Shown here: positions 46,913-58,118 of the stretch, one piece after another
Layout of the letters: every line of letters starts with the position of its first letter
Numbering within the stretch: position 1 is the first letter of the stretch
DNA from: Rheum nobile
Lineage: Eukaryota; Streptophyta; Magnoliopsida; Caryophyllales; Polygonaceae
Length of the DNA: 64,000 nt
Assembly (NCBI GenBank): GCA_027886185.1
Contig: WOAB01000619.1
Location: forward strand, 1,860,001 to 1,924,000
Reading direction: 5' to 3'
The notes under the pieces: model-generated
The model's database searches: none
What the model was told of the DNA's origin: nothing
Seen by the model: the letters and a program-made list of their open reading frames with translations, nothing else
Position numbers and translations under genes: made by a program

Positions 46913-47033
46913 TATTAAGATTTTTGTATTGTATTAATGCATATTATGAGTAAATTAATTGTATTCAAATTCTCTTGAAAATTATGTCATTTCCTGAAGT
47001 TATATTAATTGTCTAGTCATTTACTCCCTTCGA

Positions 47034-47649
47034 TCATTAATATATGTCGTTTAAGGGCTTGAAAAATGATTATCAATATATGACTTGAAGAGTTGAATTG
47101 TATCTTCTTTAAGTAGATTAATTGTATTCAAATTCTCTTGGATAACATTTTAATTTGCATGACATGATTTTCAAAAGAATTTTTTTTAAGTACTTGTTCG
47201 ATGACATTTTAATCATATACCGCCTTAAAATTGATTATCAATATATGACTTGAAGAGTTGAATTGTATCTTCTTTAAGTAGATTAAATTTTTTTAAGTAC
47301 TTGTTCGATGATATTAATACATATTATGAGTAGATTGAAAATGTCATCGAACAAGTAGTTAAGAACAAATTAAAATGTGTAATTCATTGAATTACACATT
47401 TTAATTTGTTCTTAACTACTTGTTTTTAACTACTTGTCCAATGACATTTTAATTTGTTTTTAACTACTCATAATATGTGACATATGATTAAAATGTCATT
47501 GAACAAGTAATTAAAATGTATAAAAATTGAAAATGTTGAAACATATTAATATGTGTGAATTAATCATATACTCCATTGATTTTGATAGAAAAAAATTGAA
47601 AATGTTAAAACGTGCAAAAAAGATAGCATTAATTCCAACTCGGAGGGAG
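47034..47649. mobile_element. Stowaway-like MITE in intron 1 of MULE copy 2
   Basis: CTCCCTTCG at the left and CGGAGGGAG at the right form the typical Stowaway terminus, each flanked by TA (47032-47033, 47650-47651). It contains a 56-bp direct repeat (about 47,068 and 47,230) and a 73-bp near-perfect hairpin (47,351-47,423). At 616 bp it is long for Stowaway, probably from internal duplications. Confidence 0.7.
47351..47423. repeat. 73-bp hairpin: 36-bp arms, 1-nt loop
   Basis: The arms starting ACAAGTAGTTAAG are exact reverse complements around a single T at 47,387. It lies inside the Stowaway-like MITE and intron 1 of the MULE gene. Confidence 0.92.
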
Positions 47650-50556
47650 TAGTAATATATTGAATTATAATGTTTACGAATTTTGGCAGGATTTTACGGC
47701 ATACTTTCAAACAGATTATATGTGGGGAGATCGAAAAACCATGTCAAACTGGGCACGTCAACAAGGACGAAATCTAAATATGGTTCTAACCATAACAAAA
47801 TCTTGGGAACGGAAGGTTATATTAGCATGTGAAAAATTAGGTAGTTATAGGCCATACACAGATAATTTGACACGGAAAACACGTACAAAGAAGAGCGAAT
47901 GTCCATTTGAGCTGAATGGGCTTATGCAAAGGGACGACACTTGGATACTAAAGGTGATATGTGGTACACACAATCATGACCTTCCACAAAATCTAGAGGG
48001 TCGTGCCTATGCTGGACGATTGACTGAGGAACAACGCGTGGATGTCTTGGCGATGACAGAAGCTCAAGTAAAGCCCAAGACTATTTTCACGTTCTTACGT
48101 CAGAAGTACAAATCCATTGTTACATCGCGGAAGCAAATTGACAATGTACGACAAGCATACCGCGAACAAGAAAAGTGGGACATGTCAGTAACGCAGTTCA
48201 CAAAGCAATTTTTATCGGATAGGGGTTATTATGTTAGTGACCGAACGGTGCCTGGAACGAACGATGTGGTTCAAGACTTGTTTTGGGCCTACCCCCAATC
48301 ACAACACCTGTTGAAGTTGTTTCCTTATGTCGTCATAATGGATTCGACATACAAGACAAACAAGTAAGTTTAATCCGGTGTAATATCTTTTATATAGTAA
48401 TTTTAGCTAATCAATAGAGTGTGGTAATAACGATATTTATTATCTGCATTGAATTTATTTGTAGGTACAATATGGCACTTCTTGAGATTGTCGGCTTTAC
48501 GTGCACATGAAAGACTTTTAACGTGGCATATTCTTTCATGGCACAAGAGAACGTTGACCACTACGCATGGACATTGTCTGAATTGGAGCACTTGTACGAT
48601 AAAATCAGAAAAAGACCAACGACAATAGTCACAGATCGAGATTTGGCTGAAGTTAAGGCTATAGCCCAAATTTTTCCCAATGCCCAACATCTGCTGTGTT
48701 GGGTGCATATACTAGCCAATTGTAAAGCTTATGCGCTTACTGTGACAGGTAATAGTGGTTTAGCAAATGCTTTCTCAAACCAATGTCGAGATTTGTTCAA
48801 CTCCAAATCCCAAGATATCTTCTTGATACGGTTAAATGAAATGCGGGACACATGGAAAGGTAGTCTGATGACATACGTTATGCAAACGTGGCTTGTGCCT
48901 TACCTAGATCGTATTGTTAGGGCTTGGACTGATACCAATCTCCATTTAATCACTAGAACAACAAACAGGTAATTTACTTTGCGGTTTATGAATTACTACA
49001 TGCTACTCATACACGACATGATTTATTGATAATTATATTATGTTTACAGGGTTGAGGGGGCCCACTCTGTGCTGAAAGAATTCATCGATTCTTCTGTTTG
49101 TGGCTTCAACACAATAGCAAAGAAGATCCATTGTTTGATAGAAGATCAGGTTGTTGTTGTGAGAGGATCCATGGAGAGGGATCGTAATACGATCCCTGCA
49201 CGTGTCCAAACACTAAAACCACCTATGGATTGTCTTTTTCTCCGGCTTACCAACAAGGTGTCAAAATTGTGTATTGACACAATATTGGGCACGATGGATA
49301 GGGTCTTGCACCCAAAATATAAATTTGACCCGACTGTTTGCAATGACCGTTGGTGGACAACGGTCAGAGGACTTCCATGCGCACACGATGTTTATGAAGC
49401 AATGATGACAAATACCCCGTTGAAGCCAAGTCAGATTCATCTTTTCTGGAAACAAGTTGTATGGGAAGGTGTTACGGAACATGCACTCCCGCAAGACGAT
49501 GTTCCCCTAACGACAGATGACCTAGTATTCGAGGAGTTGATGGGGTATATAAATGCTGGGAGGCTGAGCGTTGATCAGATCCACCATATTAAAAGGGCAT
49601 ACAAAGACGGGACCATGCTTGGGAGGTCCTCACTGTAGGAGCCTCCTACTAGCTCCATCAAATCAAAGGGGAGGCCAAAGAAGGATTCAATGAGAAGGGA
49701 TAAGACCTGGTTGGAGCATGCAGTAGAGAATACACGTATCAATCCGTCCACCTCGACACCCGGTTCAATATTAAAAGGTCGGGGTAGTCAGAGCCAGCGT
49801 GCACGCCGTAAGCCATCAATTAGCGAAGTAGTGGTCGAGTCCGAGGATGACCAACCTGACATGCATTTAGGGGTCAATTTTGGCGTCCAGAATGTGGACC
49901 CGTTTATGTTCATGTACATCACCAGAGCCTTGGACGCGGCGGGGGACGGTCACTGTGGGTATCGGGCACTTGCAACACTACTTGGGTTGCCCCAGAGCCA
50001 ATGGAAGCAAATTCGAAGGGAGATGGCGATAGAGATGAAAACAAACATACACGTATACAATACAATCCATCCAATGGTCACGCCGCTGTCCGATCTAATC
50101 CATAACATCAACTATACTGGAAAAAATTATGGGCTCCAACATTGGATAGAGATGCCGATGTGTGGCTTGATTTTTGCTACAAAATACCAAAAAGCTTTGG
50201 TGTTCTTGGCTTGGAACGGTGCGCATACTAGTCTCCCAATGATTTGCTACAACCGCGATGCGCTCCCTCCTACAGAGGTGCTTGCAGTGGCCTTAGTGGG
50301 AGCACGTAATCATTTTATACCGGTGAACTACGTTGTCCTATATTATTTTAATTTTTTTATACTTAAAATCGTATATCTGTAATAATGAGTTTATTTGTTT
50401 CAGGTATGGTTGGAGAATGACGCGCCAATCCCTCCCATGGTGACGCAGTGGAGAGAATTCCATCATCAAAGTGTTGATGATTGGGATCGTGCATTTCTTC
50501 CGCGAATTCAAGAGTTTCAAAGATATCGTGCTGAAAATGATCGACCGGCGGCCTAA

Positions 50557-51116
50557 TTATATAAATGTAATTTTGGATAGTAATGCATAATTTTTACAAA
50601 TTTATCAATTAAAATTGTTGTTGCACATTCTCTAATCCGACCCAAACACGTTATATTTTTTAATCCGAAAATATTTATCCATCTTAACCGATTCCGCCCG
50701 ATAACTATTTTATTATTCTATTTTTAATTTAATGTATATATATTATAGTTATACCTATTATATATATTAAATATATAAAAACCCCACAATCCCCTTCTAC
50801 CCACCATCGTTCCCCTTCATACCCACAATCCTTCCCCCAGCGCCCCCCAAACGGAGCCTCCCACCACCGCCCCTCGACTCGCACCGCCGCTCGCCTCCCA
50901 ACTCCGCGCGCCGCCCAGTTCCGTGCCGCCATCTGCCGTCCTCTGCTCCACCGGAAGCTGTTCTCCGGTGCATGTCTCTCGATCTGGGGCGCCGGCCGCT
51001 CTCCTTCGTTCTCTCATCAGCTCACATTAATTTCTTTTGCAGATTAAATTCGTCCTCTCATAAGTTCTCGATTTGTGTTTTTTTTGCATATTTTTCAAGT
51101 GATTATAGTAGAAATT
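50557..51116. other. Spacer between MULE-OTU and PMD genes (probable PMD promoter/5'UTR)
   Basis: AT-rich sequence is followed by a C-rich leader-like stretch (50,790-50,960) and TTTCTTTTGCAG near 51,040, a good splice acceptor for a 5'UTR intron. A related segment occurs at 56,640-57,020. Confidence 0.5.
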
Positions 51117-54100
51117 ATGGCACGGACTCGAGGACGTAGTAGTATATGGGTATTTTACTATCCTTCTTATATAATTAATTTCTTTCTTAATTTATGGATC
51201 TTTTATATACACTAATAATCATGCCACGGGACAAATTATTTGTTGATTATTATGTATATTATCGTATTGAAATATTATGAAATACAAAATTCTGTTACAT
51301 TATTTTCTTTACAAAAATGAATAATTCATATTATTTATTAAGGAAAGTGCATGCACGAGTTAGGGTTATAAATTTTCTAATATAAATTTTATTAGGTAAA
51401 TATCATATTAAAATTTATTATTATTAGAATTAAATATTATAAATTATCTCTCTTTACCAAAAAATAGAAAAATATACTAAATTAACAAAATTATTATTAT
51501 TATATATTATCTTCTTAATGAAAATATAAAAGTTAGTTATGGCCAAAGTTTTTGTATAAGTATGAGGAAAATTCTTCACAATAATATTATGATATTTTAG
51601 TATATATATAGATTATTATGCTATTTTAGTAGTTTACATGCACGAATAATATTATGATATTTATAATCATAATATTATTCATTTGTTATTATATGGTTTT
51701 AGAGTTCTTTAACAAACAGATTCGACTTGGGGGGAGGGTCATGACACGTACACGAGCGAGGGGTCACACAATCCGCTCGCAGAGAGAACGAAACCAGAAG
51801 AAGGGAAGTCGTTGACGAGGAAACGAATTTAGGACCCCAAAACGAGGAAACGGGTGTCCGCGCGGAAGAGGAGGAAACCAATGCTGCAGGTCCGTCCGCC
51901 AGACGAAGCTTCTCTGGCACAGCCGGTCGGTCAGGAAGTGGGCCTTCATCTTCTAGGTTACGCCCGTCAGCTAGTGCACGACACTACTCTCCGACTGATA
52001 ATGTACCTACACCGATGGAGGTTGACGGATATGGCGGTGGACCTACAGATCTTACATTGCTAAGGAATTTCGATACCCACATTGCCAGATTTGTGTGGAA
52101 GAGTACTGAGAAGAATTACGTAAGTTGACATATTATATCCTTACCATATCCAATCATTCAAGTATACAAAATGTATTGATTTTCACCTGTTGTTGCAGGT
52201 CCAAAAAGTACTTAAATCACACGGAAGGTCTACCGGACTAGTGCCATGGAAGCAAGAAGCGATCCCACGTGGGCCATGGTTCACACGAGCAAGAGAAAGC
52301 GGGTTGACTAGGCTGTTGTCCCTAGAGTGGAAAATAATGGATTGGGTCTTGATTTCGGCGTTCGTAGAGCGTTGGCACCCCGAAACGAACAACTTCCATT
52401 TTCCATGGGGGGAGATTACAATAACGCTCCATGATGTGTACAAGATTATGGGGTTGGAGATTGACGGCATGCCTCTGGTCCAAACAATGTCGGAAGATGA
52501 ATTGTTTTCCATCCTCGGTTCTGTGTATGGCTTCAATGAAGGAGAGATGGCTAGAAATAAAACCAACGGTGGTTTTGTCGTAAGTGAATTGAATGGGTGG
52601 TTGAAGAATTTCGTAACAGGTGAAACATATATACACCCAGATATTATCGCATCTGGCTTTTTGGCGGTTCTCATAGGGTGCACCCTCTTCCCTGACAAGT
52701 CTACGAGCAAGATAAAGCTCAATTTATTTGGAGTTGTACTGGACATCGATTCGACACGAGACTATGCATGGGGTGCAACAACTCTTGCCTACCTATATCG
52801 ACAATTAGGTATGGCAAGCCGTAGAGATGCAAAACAAATATCTGGTTGTTTGCTGCTTCTCCACGTAAGTATCCAAATCTCTTAATATTATCATCTAATA
52901 TTATGATATATCTATTAGTTACCAATTTTCGTGTAGAACTGGATTTGGAGCTACTTTCCCAAGTTTAGGGGTCATCTTTCTCAAGAAATGGCCAGCATGA
53001 AAGATTGTCGAGCTGCAGCTTGGGATGAGCGTCGACCGTCTAAATTGCCAGGTTGTGACAGGATAGAGGGTATGAGGCGGGAGCTCGACTTAGTATCCCT
53101 TGATGAGGTACTACAAATTTTGATATATTGCTTTATTCTAAATTCATAGTTTTATGCAATGCACACTAAAGCGTTTTTTTACAGGTAAATTGGGTGCCAT
53201 GGAAGGGCATCAATTTCAATGATGAATTCAAGATTTCCATGTACAGAGGCACCCTGAAGTTCCTCACTTTTGATGAACCGTACATGAATGATCGAGTTAC
53301 TCGTCAGTTTGGTCATGTACAGGGAGTGCCTCAACACCCAATTCGGCCTCACTCTGTTACACGAAAACTTGATCTGACCAAGTACAAAGCCTTGTTTGGC
53401 AGTGATGACGATCATTGGGAGGAACGGTTCAGCTACCTCTACCCGATAATGGAGCTACCCAAATGTCGTAATGCATGGGATGTGACATCTGACTATATGG
53501 ACTGGTTTACGAAGCATTCTCACCCCTTCCTTGATTACAAATCCCCTGCACTACTTGCAGAAGGTGTCGCACGGCCCGTACCTCTTGCCCTCGATGCTGT
53601 GAGAGTACGTAACCATATTGTTTTATAATTATTTTATTCAATAATATATCATCTAATATTTTATTGTATTGATTTTGCGATGACAGTGTATGAACCAAGT
53701 GGAAGGTATCATACAGGATGAAATGGACATGATTAACAGGTACGAGGACTCGCATCCATTGAAGCGGACGCTTATGAAGATTTATGAAATGGTGACAAAT
53801 GAGGTCATCCCAGTGCCAGTTTTTCCGACGCGAGCTTCTCAAAACCAAGGCTATGCTCCAGCTCGTCATAGTGATTTCGGGCCACAACGCCAATCACCAC
53901 CAGGTCCAAGCTCAAGGGGTGGATACCAAGATTCCTCATTTCAAGGTAATGACTTAGGGCCACAGTTTCAGGCTGCTTCTTTCGGGACAGAATATCAAGT
54001 TCCTCCATACTTTCAGTATGGACAACAAGATCCTAACTTCGGGTTTTCCTCATTCGGGGTCGGATACCAACCCCCCGCATCCAGGTCGGGATCCCTACCC

Positions 54101-56274
54101 CCTGCATCTGGATCCCACCCCCCCGCATTCAGGTCAGGATCCCTACCCCCCGTATCTGGAAGGGCATCAATTTCAATGATGAATTCAAGATTTCCATGTA
54201 CAGAGGCACCCTGAAGTTCCTCACTTTTGATGAACCGTACATGAATGATCGAGTTACTCGTCAGTTTGGTCATGTACAGGGAGTGCCTCAACACCCAATT
54301 CGGCCTCACTCTGTTACACGAAAACTTGATCTGACCAAGTACAAAGCCTTGTTTGGCAGTGATGACGATCATTGGGAGGAACGGTTCAGCTACCTCTACC
54401 CGATAATGGAGCTACCCAAATGTCGTAATGCATGGGATGTGACATCTGACTATATGGACTGGTTTACGAAGCATTCTAACCCCTTCCTTGATTACAAATC
54501 CCCTGCACTACTTGCAGAAGGTGTCGCATGGCCCGTACCTCTTGCCCTCGATGCTGTGAGAGTACGTAACCATATTGTTTTATAATTATTTTATTCAATA
54601 ATATATCATCTAATATTTTATTGTATTGATTTTGCGATGACAGTGTATGAACCAAGTGGAAGGTATCATACAGGATGAAATGGACATGATTAACAGGTAC
54701 GAGGACTCGCATCCATTGAAGCGGACGCTTATGAAGATTTATGAAATGGTGACAAATGAGGTCGTCCCAGTGCCAGTTTTTCCGACGCGAGCTTCTCAAA
54801 ACCAAGGCTATGCTCCAGCTCGTCATAGTGATTTCGGGCCACAACGCCAATCACCACCAGGTCCAAGCTCAAGGGGTGGATACCAAGATTCCTCATTCAA
54901 GGTAATGACTTAGGGCCACAGTTTCAGGCTGCTTCTTTCGGGACAGAATATCAAGTTCCTCCATACTTTCAGTATGGACAACAAGATCCTAACTTCGGGT
55001 TTTCCTCATTCGGGGTCGGATACCAACCCCCCGCATCCAGGTCGGGATCCCTACCCCCTGCATCTGGATCCCACCCCCCCGCATTCAGGTCAGGATCCCT
55101 ACCCCCCGCATCTGGAAGGGCATCAATTTCAATGATGAATTCAAGATTTCCATGTACAGAGGCACCCTGAAGTTCCTCACTTTTGATGAACCGTACATGA
55201 ATGATCGAGTTACTCGTCAGTTTGGTCATGTACAGGGAGTGCCTCAACACCCAATTCGGCCTCACTCTGTTACACGAAAACTTGATCTGACCAAGTACAA
55301 AGCCTTGTTTGGCAGTGATGACGATCATTGGGAGGAACGGTTCAGCTACCTCTACCCGATAATGGAGCTACCCAAATGTCGTAATGCATGGGATGTGACA
55401 TCTGACTATATGGATTGGTTTACGAAGCATTCTCACCCCCTCCTTGATTACAAATCCCCTGCACTACTTGCAGAAGGTGTCGCACGGCCCGTACCTCTTG
55501 CCCTCGATGCTGTGAGAGTACGTAACCATATTGTTTTATAATTATTTTATTCAATAATATATCATCTAATATTTTATTGTATTGATTTTGCGATGACAGT
55601 GTATGAACCAAGTGGAAGGTATCATACAGGATGAAATGGACATGATTAACAGGTACGAGGACTCGCATCCATTGAAGCGGACGCTTATGAAGATTTATGA
55701 AATGGTGACAAATGAGGTCGTCCCAGTGCCAGTTTTTCCGACGCGAGCTTCTCAAAACCAAGGCTATGCTCCAGCTCGTCATAGTGATTTCGGGCCACAA
55801 CGCCAATCACCACCAGGTCCAAGCTCAAGGGGTGGATACCAAGATTCCTCATTTCAAGGTAATGACTTAGGGCCACAGTTTCAGGCTGCTTCTTTCGGGA
55901 CAGAATATCAAGTTCCTCCATACTTTCAGTATGGACAACAAGATCCTAACTTCGGGTTTTCCTCATTCGGGGTCGGATACCAACCCCCCGCATCCAGGTC
56001 GGGATCCCTACCCCCTGCATCTGGATCCCACCCCCCCGCATTCAGGTCAGGATCCCTACCCCCCGCATCTGGATCCCACCCCCCCCCCCCCGCATTCAGG
56101 TCAAGTTCCCAACCCCCTGGGTACGGGGTCGGATCCCAAGCTCCAAGCTATGACACATTGAATCAAGACCACATGGGGGGTTTTACATCATTACTTGGAT
56201 CATCATCATATCCACATGACTATAATTTTTCGTATGGAGAAGGGTACGGAGGAAGTTATAATAGAGATAATTAA
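51117..56274 (+). CDS. Plant mobile domain (PMD, MAIN-like) gene with triplicated 3' part
   Basis: Proposed exons are 51117-51149, 51720-52119, 52199-52864, 52937-53107, 53185-53604 and a last exon 55600-56274, all with GT-AG borders and phase 0 from exon 3 on. Exons 2-5 encode a PMD: VWKSTEKNY, LISAFVERWHPETNNFHFPW, ITLHDVYKIMGLEIDG, WGATTLAYLYRQLG and NWIWSYFPKF follow the family order. The C-terminal tail is Pro/Ser/Gly-rich with repeats of SGSLPPASGSHPP type. Exon 2 contains a one-base frame break before about 51,813; an in-frame ATG at 52,015 could serve instead. A 957-bp segment covering parts of exons 5-6 is present three times; splicing from 53,604 to 55,600 would skip the extra copies. 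PMD proteins are often encoded by MULEs. Probably transposon cargo; expression is unknown. Confidence 0.75.
53200..56069 (+). repeat. Recent tandem triplication, 3 x ~957 bp
   Basis: Copies lie at 53200-54156, 54157-55112 and 55113-56069 (957, 956 and 957 bp). By eye they differ at only about five positions plus one missing T near 54,895 in the middle copy, so over 99% identity. Each holds the last ~405 bp of PMD exon 5, its 82-bp intron and the first ~470 bp of exon 6. The junctions share TGGA, suggesting origin at a 4-bp microhomology. Confidence 0.95.
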
Positions 56275-56289
56275 ATATGTTTATATTAA

Positions 56290-56484
56290 GGGAATGTTCG
56301 GTTGAGTTTAAATGAGGGTTGAGGGAGTGGTTGAAGTTGAAGGAGAGGTTGAAGTTGAAGAAAAATTGGAATGTGGGGGGGGGGGGGGGGGGGGTGACAT
56401 TAGAGAGGGGTTGAAGTTGAAGTGATGGTTGAAGCAAAAAATTAAACTTCAACCCCTTCAACTCTCATTTCACCGAACGAGCCC
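56290..56484. mobile_element. Tourist-like MITE, 195 bp
   Basis: Terminal repeats GGGAATGTTCGGTTGA and the complement of CACCGAACGAGCCC are flanked by TAA on both sides (56287-56289, 56485-56487). A 3-bp TAA duplication and GGG..GTTCGGTT ends fit PIF/Harbinger (Tourist). The interior repeats GGTTGAAGTTGAAG and contains a G20 run (56,375-56,394). Confidence 0.82.
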
Positions 56485-56639
56485 TAAGTCTTTTATTAAA
56501 AAGTTATTATTTATGCTACTTGTCTTTTCGGAGAAGGACAATATGAAGTTATTAATGTTGATTAATAATGATTTCAATTTTACTTTAAAATTATTGCAAG
56601 TTATATATTTTTCATATAACTTTAATAATATTTATTAAT

Positions 56640-57020
56640 ATTCAATATTTTTTAAATATCGAAGAAGAACCCGACTCTACCTTTCAATCCGACCCGAATT
56701 CAACCCAAATATTTGTATGACTCGATCGATCCAAACCCGATCACCCGATCCAATTTACGTATAATTTTACGGACTACGACATCTGCCACCATCCAGCGCC
56801 GGCAACCCACCACCGGCATCCAGCAATTTGCCGGTAGACCTCCGCTCGGCATCCACCACCACGCGTCTCCCAGCTCCGCGCGCCTCCCAGCTCCGTGCGC
56901 CGCCCAGATCCGCCCGGTCTGCAGAGGCATGTTGCAGTCTGACACATCCGGTGCAAATAGTATCAACCTTATTTTTCTCTTTTGCTTGTTGTGTAGTAGT
57001 ACAACTTTTACACGTGTTTT
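56640..57020. repeat. Degenerate copy of the PMD upstream region
   Basis: TCCGACCC...AAATATTT followed by CTCCCAGCTCCGCGCGCCTC and CCGTGCGCCGCCCAGATCCG parallels 50,630-50,945 in order and orientation. It probably derives from the 5' end of another PMD-carrying element. No PMD exon follows it. Confidence 0.5.
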
Positions 57021-57028
57021 GCATCTAA

Positions 57029-58044
57029 GGGCATCCGTTATGGGAGGCTTATTGGAGGTTTTTTGCCAATCAGTCTCTCCAATAAGCCCCACTCATTTTT
57101 TTAATTTTAGTGGAGGGCTTATTGAAGGGGCTTATGGATTATATTAAATTACAATTATGCTCTTTTATTTATATCAAATTACCAATATACCTTTATATTA
57201 AATATTTTTTATATTTTTTATATTTAATATTTAATATATCCTTTATATAAATATTTAATATAAAGATTACATTAAATATTTAATATCAAGAATACATTAA
57301 ATATTTAATATAAAGAATATACTAAATATTTAGTTAGTATATTTTTTGTAGTTTAAACTATCCATAATGTCATTTTATTGTAAAGAAATTAAATGAGTGT
57401 ATATTAAAACTTGTCTAAATAATCTTAGTTAGTATATTTTTATAGTTTTAAATATCCATAATTTCATTTAAATGTAAATAAAATAAATTAGTGTAATTTT
57501 ATATTTAAACCACCATAAATAATATTAATATTATTTATTTTCAATTAATAATATACAAAATACAATAAAAAATATCAAAAAGAATAATTGCATAGTCATA
57601 ATGGATGTCTATGGATAGATAAAAATACAATTAGAATTATAGTATTTTTTTTAATGTAAGATAAAAAAGATATTTCGATTTTAAGATTAAAAAATCGGAT
57701 GGCCAGCGAAAATCGTTGGCCGTCCGATTATGCGCCACGTGGCGCAATCTGGGCCGCTCTCGCGCGCCCAGTAATAATGCGCCACGTGGCGCTGCTTAAA
57801 GCAAGCAGTTGTTTGGCTGCTTGCTTTAAGCGACGCGTTTTGGCCCGTTTTTGGCCAAAACGCGTCATTTTGCCTGTTAAGTTCGAAAAAAAAATAAAAA
57901 CGAACCAAACGCGGCATAGGAATAAGCCGGATGGATGGGGCTTAAATTTAGCCCAAAATTTAAGCCTCCGAGACCGGCTTATTTGAATATTTTATTCCAA
58001 AAAACACAATAAGCCCCAATTTTAAGCCCCTGTTACGGATGCTC
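57029..58044. mobile_element. Non-autonomous PIF/Harbinger-like element, 1,016 bp
   Basis: Ends GGGCATCCGTTATGGGAGGC and the complement of AGAGCATCCGTAACAGGGGC are flanked by TAA (57026-57028, 58045-58047). GGGCATCC-type ends with a TAA/TTA duplication fit PIF/Harbinger. The left half is AT-rich. The right half (57,694-57,866) is a run of GC-rich hairpins including two CACGTG-centred palindromes. No transposase is present. Confidence 0.8.
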
Positions 58045-58118
58045 TAAGTAATGCCTTGTATTACTAGGACACTACTTGCTTGTTGTTCGAACCTTATCTT
58101 TGCACTATAATTTCAAGA

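Larger units (their letters stand above)
46632..50556 (+). pseudogene. MULE transposase-OTU protease fusion gene, copy 2 (two nonsense codons)
   Basis: Exons 46632-46682, 47690-48363, 48465-48968, 49050-50331 and 50404-50556 join in phase to 888 codons with GT-AG introns. The order is a FAR1-like DNA-binding region (about 18-120), a MULE transposase core (D235 in MDSTYKTN, D299 in TDRDLAE with CWVH after it, E412 in NRVEGAH), a SWIM-like GLPCAH segment, a GRPKK linker, and an OTU-like cysteine protease (DGHC at 709-712, His831 in NHFIPV). Two stops break it: TGA at 48508 (copy 1 has GGA) and TAG at 49636, before the linker; both sides stay in the same frame. With readthrough or in an intact relative it would be a transposase carrying a deubiquitinase-like domain. 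The PMD gene follows after 0.56 kb. Confidence 0.87.

Noticed and set aside
54157..55112. Separate genes in the middle PMD repeat
   Set aside because: They are copies of exon 5-6 segments. The middle copy has a base loss and no own start or domain set.
53179..55328. Repeated minus-strand ORFs opposite PMD exons
   Set aside because: They are antisense shadows of the conserved PMD coding frame, with no independent evidence.
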